Shown: positions 33,718-38,780 of the stretch, piece by piece
How positions within the stretch are numbered: the first letter of the stretch is position 1
How the letters are laid out: every line of letters begins with the position of its first letter
Notes under the pieces: model-generated
The model's database searches: none
Told to the model about the DNA's origin: nothing
The model's input: only the letters and a program-made list of their open reading frames with translations
Assembly (NCBI GenBank): GCA_027492515.1
Contig: JAPUEP010000212.1
Coordinates: 1-38,780, forward strand
DNA: 38,780 nt
DNA from: Hyphomonadaceae bacterium
GTDB lineage: Bacteria; Pseudomonadota; Alphaproteobacteria; Caulobacterales; Aquidulcibacteraceae
Direction: 5' to 3'
Position numbers and translations under genes: made by a program

Positions 33718-34395
33718 ATGGATCAATTCTCATTCGTCGCACTTTTTATGCGTGCCGATATAATCGTAAAAACTGTCATGATTGGCCTTGCACTTACTTC
33801 GGTTTGGTCATGGGCGGTGATGGTTGATAAGGCATTTGGTGTTAGACGCCTTGAAAATGGTGCGCGCCTTGTTGAAAACGCGCTTGCTGATGGGCGCTCT
33901 AATGAGATTATTGAGGAATTAAGCAAAAAGGGCGATGCAACCGCACGCATTATTGCAATTGGCCTTAATGAGGCACGCGCGGCACGCCGAACTGGCGCAA
34001 TGAATGAAGGTGCCGCAAGCCTTGCGATTGAACGCATGGAGCGCGTCATGAGTGCGCAAACCACGCGCGAACTTTCAAAAGCTGAACGCGGCCTTGGGGT
34101 TTTGGCAACAATTGGTTCTTCTGCAACCTTTATCGGCCTTTTTGGTACGGTTTGGGGCATTATGAATTCATTCCGCTCTATCGCGGCTTCTCATGATACA
34201 AATCTTGCCGTTGTTGCCCCTGGTATTGCCGAGGCTTTGTTTGCAACCGCGATGGGTCTTGTTGCCGCTATTCCTGCGGTAATTTTTTACAATTGGTTGA
34301 CTGGCTCAATTGATAGATATGCAACGCGTATTGAGGCATTGGTTGATGATGTAATCGCCCGTGCATCACGCAAATTCTATGATGGTGCGCAATAA
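33718..34395 (+). CDS. tolQ: Tol-Pal system motor protein TolQ
   Basis: Inner-membrane proton-channel subunit of the Tol motor that keeps the outer membrane tied to the cell at division. The 225-residue protein has three hydrophobic segments (about residues 15-35, 130-155 and 165-195), with LGVLATIGSSATFIGLFGTVWGIMNSF and EALFATAMGLVAAIPAVIFYN, characteristic of TolQ/ExbB. The ATG at 33718 with AAAGG 8 nt upstream is chosen over an in-frame TTG at 33655. Its stop overlaps the tolR start by 1 nt. First gene of the tol-pal operon. Confidence 0.97.
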   Translation: MDQFSFVALFMRADIIVKTVMIGLALTSVWSWAVMVDKAFGVRRLENGARLVENALADGRSNEIIEELSKKGDATARIIAIGLNEARAARRTGAMNEGAASLAIERMERVMSAQTTRELSKAERGLGVLATIGSSATFIGLFGTVWGIMNSFRSIAASHDTNLAVVAPGIAEALFATAMGLVAAIPAVIFYNWLTGSIDRYATRIEALVDDVIARASRKFYDGAQ

Positions 34396-34820
34396 TGGCG
34401 GGCGGCCTTAGAACCCGTCACGGCAAACGTCGCCGCCGCCTTATGGGCGAAATTAACGTTACACCATTTGTTGACGTTACATTGGTGCTTTTGATTATCT
34501 TTATGGTTGCCGCGCCATTATTAACCGTTGGCGTTCCTGTTGATTTACCAAAGACAGAGGCCAAATCATTACCCAATGATCAAGAGCCAATAAGCATTAC
34601 AGTATTAAATGATGGGCGCATTTTCCTTCAAAAAAGCGAAACCCAATTTGATAATTTATTGCCACAAATTCAGGCAATCGCAGGTTCTTCATTCGAAAGG
34701 CGCATATTCATTCGCGCCGATGGTGAGGCAGCCTATGGAAAAGTCATGCAAGTAATGGCGCGTGTTAATGCGGCTGGTTATCGCAATTTAGGTTTGGTCA
34801 CTGATCCAATTACAAAATGA
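34395..34820 (+). CDS. tolR: Tol-Pal system protein TolR
   Basis: A 141-residue single-pass protein of the ExbD/TolR family that works with TolQ. The membrane helix contains the proton-carrying aspartate in NVTPFVDVTLVLLIIFMV. The periplasmic domain (about residues 60-141) ends in the family fold with RADGEAAYGKVMQVMARV. Basic start GLRTRHGKRRRR is cytosolic. It overlaps tolQ (1 nt) and tolA (4 nt, ATGA), so the three are translationally coupled. Confidence 0.97.
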   Translation: MAGGLRTRHGKRRRRLMGEINVTPFVDVTLVLLIIFMVAAPLLTVGVPVDLPKTEAKSLPNDQEPISITVLNDGRIFLQKSETQFDNLLPQIQAIAGSSFERRIFIRADGEAAYGKVMQVMARVNAAGYRNLGLVTDPITK

Positions 34821-35761
34821 GATTGAAAGAATTAAATTCTTGGATAATTTCAATCGGCCTGCATGGATTATTATTTATGGCCGCTATTTTCACATGGAAA
34901 ACCAATAAGATAATAAATCCTGACCCATCGATTTCGGTTGATATCATTGCAGAAAATGCACAAGATATTGGCAATTCTGCGCAAATGGCGGATCAACAAA
35001 ACCAATTATCACAAGAAGAAAGCACAAATACCCCCCAATCACAAGCAAGTGAAATCGCCCCACCGCCGCCGCCGCCAAGTGAACCGATTATTCAACAAGC
35101 ACCAAAACCGATTGAAACCAGCGCCCCAAAACCTTTGGAGGCTTTGAAAGCTTTAATTTCAAAGCCACAACCAAAACCCGCGCCAACAATTCCAACGCCA
35201 AAACCTGCGCCAATTCAAAAAGCACCAACGCCGACACCGCAACCACAAACACCAATAAAAAAGGCGATTACTGCGCCGCAGAAAACAATTAGCAAAGCAC
35301 CAATACAAAATGATAATATTGATTATCGCTTTGACATTCCTGCTGCGCAAAAATCATCATCGGGCGTCAATTCGGGCGTTAAAAATGCGCCAAAGCTTAC
35401 TTCATCTGGTCAAACCTCAAAAGGGCAAGGTCAAGGTGCAGGTAAAAAGCTTCAATCAGGTCTTGAAAATGTTTTGCGTGACCAAGTTAAAAGATGTTGG
35501 GTTGAACCTGCCGATTTATCGGATAAACAAAGCCTTTTGGTTGAATTGCAAATTGAACTAAATGAAAATGGAACTTTAATGCGTGTTCCAAAACTAATTT
35601 ACCCAAATTCAAAATCAGGTGCTAGTGCATCTTTATTAGTTGCAATCGACAATGCAATTCGCGCAACCAAACAATGCGCACCCTATGTTTTGCCACCTGA
35701 TAGATATGCCGAATGGCAAAATTTCACTTTCCGCTTTGACCCGCAAAAATTAAGACATTAA
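34817..35761 (+). CDS. tolA: Tol-Pal system protein TolA
   Basis: Spans the periplasm and links the TolQR motor to Pal/TolB. The 314-residue protein has a membrane anchor (about residues 9-27, ISIGLHGLLFMAAIFTW), a long linker rich in Pro, Ala, Lys and Gln (about residues 65-170), and a C-terminal TolA/TonB-like domain (about 215-314) with VLRDQVKRCWVEPADLS and one more Cys near KQCAPYVLPP, probably a disulfide. The linker is Pro/Lys-rich and so more TonB-like than the Ala-rich helix of E. coli TolA. Confidence 0.92.
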   Translation: MRLKELNSWIISIGLHGLLFMAAIFTWKTNKIINPDPSISVDIIAENAQDIGNSAQMADQQNQLSQEESTNTPQSQASEIAPPPPPPSEPIIQQAPKPIETSAPKPLEALKALISKPQPKPAPTIPTPKPAPIQKAPTPTPQPQTPIKKAITAPQKTISKAPIQNDNIDYRFDIPAAQKSSSGVNSGVKNAPKLTSSGQTSKGQGQGAGKKLQSGLENVLRDQVKRCWVEPADLSDKQSLLVELQIELNENGTLMRVPKLIYPNSKSGASASLLVAIDNAIRATKQCAPYVLPPDRYAEWQNFTFRFDPQKLRH

Positions 35762-35838
35762 TTATGAATATTTAAGATTTACGCCTCAAAATAGCCAAGT
35801 TTCATATTTAACGATTACAATTTTGAAGAAAATATAAA

Positions 35839-37128
35839 ATGAAATTATTGAAATCTATTGCATTAGTTTTAATCGGTCTTGTGTTTTGCTTTACCGAAGC
35901 AAATGCGCAATTGGTGGTTAATGTCACCGAAGGGCAAAAGAAACTTATGCCAATTGCAATTGCCGATTTTGGCGGCCCAAAAGGCGCCGATATTGCTAGC
36001 GTTGTAAGAAGCGATTTAGACCGCAGTGGATTATTCAATATCCAAGATCCAAAAAGCTTTATTTCAAAAAATTATGATGTAAATCTTACGCCAAAATTTG
36101 CCGATTGGCGCGCCATTAATACCGAAGCATTGGTAATTGGCGGCGGCGCACAAAGCAAAAATATCTTAAAAGTCGAATTTAGGCTTTGGGATATTTATGG
36201 CGAAAGCCAAACTTTGGGCCTTGAATTTTCGTCAACCGATGAGAATTGGCGTCGTATCGCCCATAAAATTGCCGATGCAATTTATAAGCGCCTTACAGGC
36301 AATAGCGGTATGTTTGATAGTCGTGTGGTCTATGTTTCCGAAAGTGGCCCTAAAACAAATCGCGTAAAACGCCTTGCCCTTATGGATCAAGATGGCGCAA
36401 ATCCAAGTTATCTTACCGATGGCAGCGAAATGATTTTAAACCCACGCTTTAACGCGACTGGCCAACAAATTGTATATTCCGCCTTGACCGATAATGGTAT
36501 TCGCCTTTGGGTTTTTGATATTGAAACTGGGCGTAAAGAAGCAATAACAGGGGTTGGCAATATGGTTTTTGCGCCGCGCTTCTCCCCCGATGGGCAGTCA
36601 ATTGTTTTTTCTTCTGAAAGTAACGGTAATATCGATATTTGGGCAAAAAACCTTAAAAATGGTGGCTTGCAAAAGCTGACTTCGGATGCATCAATCGACA
36701 CATCACCTGCATTTTCGGCAGATCAAAAGCAAATAGTTTTCACTTCCGATAGATCAGGAAGCCCGCAAATTTATAAAATGAATAGCGATGGCTCAAATTC
36801 AAGGCGTATAAGCTTTGGGCAAGGGCAATATTCAACACCCGTATGGGCAAGTAATGGTGATTTAATCGCCTTTACCAAACAAATTAATGGTCAATTCCAA
36901 ATTGGCATCATGAAAAGCGATGGCAGCGGCGAAAAAATCCTTACCACTGCGTATCTAGTTGAAGGGCCAAGTTTTTCACCAAATGGCAAGGCAATAATTT
37001 TCGAAAAAGAAGATAGCCCCGGAAGCCAACCTGCATTATGGACAATCGATATTGATGGTTCAAACCTTAGAAAATTGACAAATAATTCTTATAGTTCTGA
37101 CCCAACATGGTCACCAATGTTAGAATAG
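35839..37128 (+). CDS. tolB: Tol-Pal system beta-propeller protein TolB
   Basis: Periplasmic protein that shuttles between TolA and Pal. Residues 1-25 are a signal peptide ending TEANA before QLVVNV. An N-terminal alpha/beta domain ([28 protein letters not shown]) precedes a six-bladed propeller with WD40-like PD40 repeats such as [38 protein letters not shown] and [17 protein letters not shown]. The length of 429 residues is standard. It is separated from tolA by 77 bp in which no clear terminator is seen, and from pal by 9 bp. Confidence 0.97.
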   Translation: MKLLKSIALVLIGLVFCFTEANAQLVVNVTEGQKKLMPIAIADFGGPKGADIASVVRSDLDRSGLFNIQDPKSFISKNYDVNLTPKFADWRAINTEALVIGGGAQSKNILKVEFRLWDIYGESQTLGLEFSSTDENWRRIAHKIADAIYKRLTGNSGMFDSRVVYVSESGPKTNRVKRLALMDQDGANPSYLTDGSEMILNPRFNATGQQIVYSALTDNGIRLWVFDIETGRKEAITGVGNMVFAPRFSPDGQSIVFSSESNGNIDIWAKNLKNGGLQKLTSDASIDTSPAFSADQKQIVFTSDRSGSPQIYKMNSDGSNSRRISFGQGQYSTPVWASNGDLIAFTKQINGQFQIGIMKSDGSGEKILTTAYLVEGPSFSPNGKAIIFEKEDSPGSQPALWTIDIDGSNLRKLTNNSYSSDPTWSPMLE

Positions 37129-37137
37129 GAAAGCAAA

Positions 37138-37731
37138 ATGAAAAACGCTAAATTTCTCACTATTATGGGGGTCTTGCCATTATTGGCGCTTGGCGCTTGC
37201 GCAACAAAAGTTGACAAAAACGCATCTGCACCAATTGTTGCTTCAAATAATGAAGCGCAACCACTTGAAATGTCTGCACCGCCACCTGCCCCAATTACAT
37301 CGGCAAATGTTGATGCATCTGCAAGTACGGGAATGGATTATGCAACAGGTTCTAACAAAGGCTTTGAAGAAGCATCATCACGCTCAAGAATAAGCATTAT
37401 TGATATTGGTGACAGGGTTTATTTTGAAACTGATTCATATATCCTTACGGCAAAAGCACGTGAGATTTTGGCAAAACAGGCAAATTTCATTATGTCGCGC
37501 CCAAATGCCAAAGTATTAATTGCGGGCAATTGTGATGAACGTGGAACCCGCGAATATAATATTGCCCTTGGTGCAAGACGCGCCAATAGCGCACGTGATT
37601 ATCTTGTAAGCCTTGGGGTGAATTCTTCCCAAATTTCAACTGTTTCTTATGGTAAAGAGCGCCCGCTTGATGCGCGCCCATCAAATGATGGCTGGGCGGT
37701 TAATCGTAACGCACAAACAAAAATCCAATAG
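37138..37731 (+). CDS. pal: Peptidoglycan-associated lipoprotein Pal
   Basis: Outer-membrane lipoprotein that binds peptidoglycan. The signal ends in lipobox LGAC with Cys21 lipidated. A disordered linker (about residues 25-80) leads to an OmpA-like domain: VYFETDSYILTAKAREILAKQA, VLIAGNCDERGTREYNIALGARRA (meso-DAP contacts Asp and Arg) and VSYGKERPL. The 197-residue length is a little above E. coli Pal because of the longer linker. It lies between tolB and cpoB with short gaps. Confidence 0.97.
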   Translation: MKNAKFLTIMGVLPLLALGACATKVDKNASAPIVASNNEAQPLEMSAPPPAPITSANVDASASTGMDYATGSNKGFEEASSRSRISIIDIGDRVYFETDSYILTAKAREILAKQANFIMSRPNAKVLIAGNCDERGTREYNIALGARRANSARDYLVSLGVNSSQISTVSYGKERPLDARPSNDGWAVNRNAQTKIQ

Positions 37732-37746
37732 TAAAGGATTTTCACA

Positions 37747-38712
37747 ATGAATTTGCGTAAATTTTTGCAATTAAATATCCTTATCACGCCATTATTATTC
37801 ACTGGTTTGGGCGCGAATGTTAATGCGCAAAACGCACCAATTACTGCCGCCGCAGAAACCACCGCATCACGCGCATTAACGCGCCTTGATGAAATGGAAG
37901 TGCAAATCCGCACCCTTACCGATAGGATAGAGCGTTTGGAAGCTGATTTGGCGACACAAAAAGGTGAAAACCAAAGACTTGCAAAAATTATTGATGAAAA
38001 TAACGCAAAAATGATTGCAGCTGAAAAACCTGAAACTGATGCAGCAGCAAAAGATGAAGCGCCAATTCAAGAAGCTGCAAAAATTGAAGCCCCAAAAACT
38101 GAAGCTGCGATTACGCCAGCACCTGCGCCTGCACCAACTATTACCACCCCAAGTGTAAGCGCACCAATTGTAAGCGCGGCAAAAAAACCTGCGGCGCCAA
38201 TTACAAGTTCGCTTTCAAATACCAAAAAGATTGCCCCTGAAAAAGTTGCGGCAGTTGTTGTGCCACCACCTGCCCCTGTTAGTGCGCCGATTACTGCGCC
38301 AATTGCGCCAATTAAAAAGCCAGTTTTGGCGGCGCCTGCATATCTTGCCAATGCGCGTCTTGCGATACAAAATAGCGACCTTGACACTGCTTCAAACAAT
38401 TTAAAATCATTGCTTGAAAACCATAAGGATGCACCAGAGGCCGCAGAAGCAAGATGGCTATTGGGCGAAACTTATTTTGTTCAAGACGAATGGCTTGATG
38501 CCACCAAAACCTATATTGATTATCTAAAACTAAATAAAGAAGGGCCGCGCGTTCCCGATATTTTGATACGTCTTGCCTCCACTTATCGCGAGATGGATGT
38601 GCCTGACCAAAGGTGTAAAGCCTTAAAAGCCTACACATCACTTGCAAAAGCACCAAGCCCTGCATTAAAAGCACGTGCGCAGGATGAATTTGCCAAAGGT
38701 AATTGCCCGTAA
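37747..38712 (+). CDS. cpoB: Cell division coordinator CpoB (YbgF)
   Basis: Periplasmic Tol-Pal partner that coordinates outer-membrane constriction with peptidoglycan synthesis. The 321-residue protein has a signal peptide ending VNA before QN, a trimerising coiled coil (about residues 40-80, LDEMEVQIRTLTDRIERLEA), a Pro/Ala/Lys linker (about 90-195) and C-terminal tetratricopeptide repeats (about 200-318, ARWLLGETYFVQDEWLDATK). The linker is unusually long and repetitive in Ala-Pro compared with E. coli YbgF. Start 15 nt after pal; its stop abuts the next gene directly. Confidence 0.93.
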   Translation: MNLRKFLQLNILITPLLFTGLGANVNAQNAPITAAAETTASRALTRLDEMEVQIRTLTDRIERLEADLATQKGENQRLAKIIDENNAKMIAAEKPETDAAAKDEAPIQEAAKIEAPKTEAAITPAPAPAPTITTPSVSAPIVSAAKKPAAPITSSLSNTKKIAPEKVAAVVVPPPAPVSAPITAPIAPIKKPVLAAPAYLANARLAIQNSDLDTASNNLKSLLENHKDAPEAAEARWLLGETYFVQDEWLDATKTYIDYLKLNKEGPRVPDILIRLASTYREMDVPDQRCKALKAYTSLAKAPSPALKARAQDEFAKGNCP

Positions 38713-38780
38713 ATGCCAGATTTTGAAACCTTCAGGAATGAATTCAATTCAAAACTTGATATTTATCAAAAATCTTTTGG
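38713..38780 (+). CDS. tilS: Probable tRNA(Ile)-lysidine synthetase TilS, N-terminus only
   Basis: The ATG follows the cpoB stop with no gap, and 22 residues (MPDFETFRNEFNSKLDIYQK and two more) are read before the window ends. This short piece has no diagnostic motif; the SGGxDS ATP-binding loop of TilS would lie just beyond. The name rests on the common alphaproteobacterial order tol-pal-cpoB-tilS-ftsH, so it is an inference. Confidence 0.5.
   Translation, partial: MPDFETFRNEFNSKLDIYQKSF

Overview
The window is an AT-rich (roughly 40% GC by eye), gene-dense stretch of an alphaproteobacterial chromosome. Pointers to that class are the tolQRA-tolB-pal-cpoB order with a probable tilS start at the window edge, a DUF3126-type small protein, a TIGR01459-type HAD protein, an argJ-mutT block divergent from secA, a TipF-like degenerate EAL protein, and IleRS followed by ccmCDG. 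TipF suggests a Caulobacterales/Hyphomonadales-like flagellated organism with cytochrome c maturation, but the order is an inference. I see no transposase, prophage gene, CRISPR array or rRNA.

Layout. 1-5838: start of a secreted protein, acs with its own terminator, a divergent creatininase-family protein, a lytic transglycosylase with an unknown membrane-anchored partner, and a WecG/TagA-type glycosyltransferase. 5872-9313: mnmC behind the UUCG terminator of a small alanine-rich lipoprotein gene made of five 11-residue repeats, a gene-free stretch of about 480 bp, then a solitary motA. 9425-16316: a minus-strand run of argE, an FKBP lipoprotein, ilvA, an HPP protein, a CPA2-type antiporter, a HAD protein and the TipF-like protein. 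16411-17549: an SPFH membrane protein and a ribbon-helix-helix regulator, with a 30-bp palindrome on their promoter. 17641-22782: ileS, ccmC, ccmD, ccmG, an unknown small protein and an ArsN2-like acetyltransferase.

22783-26190: tRNA-Ser(GGA) with a degenerate copy of its 3' end 150 bp downstream, a secreted S1/P1 nuclease, tadA, a GNAT, ogt and several hairpin elements. 26183-30126 (minus): argJ-mutT-purD-corA. 30375-33580: secA, a composite palindromic element resembling two inverted REP units, and the DUF3126 protein. 33718-38780: the complete Tol-Pal envelope operon (TolQRA motor, TolB, Pal, CpoB) running into a probable tilS.

Most of the window is housekeeping: acetate activation, arginine and purine biosynthesis, tRNA modification and charging, protein export, envelope integrity and motility. 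No clearly new multi-gene system stands out. The best candidates for a second look are the SPFH/RHH pair with its operator, the 11-residue-repeat lipoprotein, the inverted REP-like pair after secA, and the tRNA-Ser 3'-end remnant. Several starts are set by ribosome-binding sites downstream of the longest possible start; these are noted per gene.
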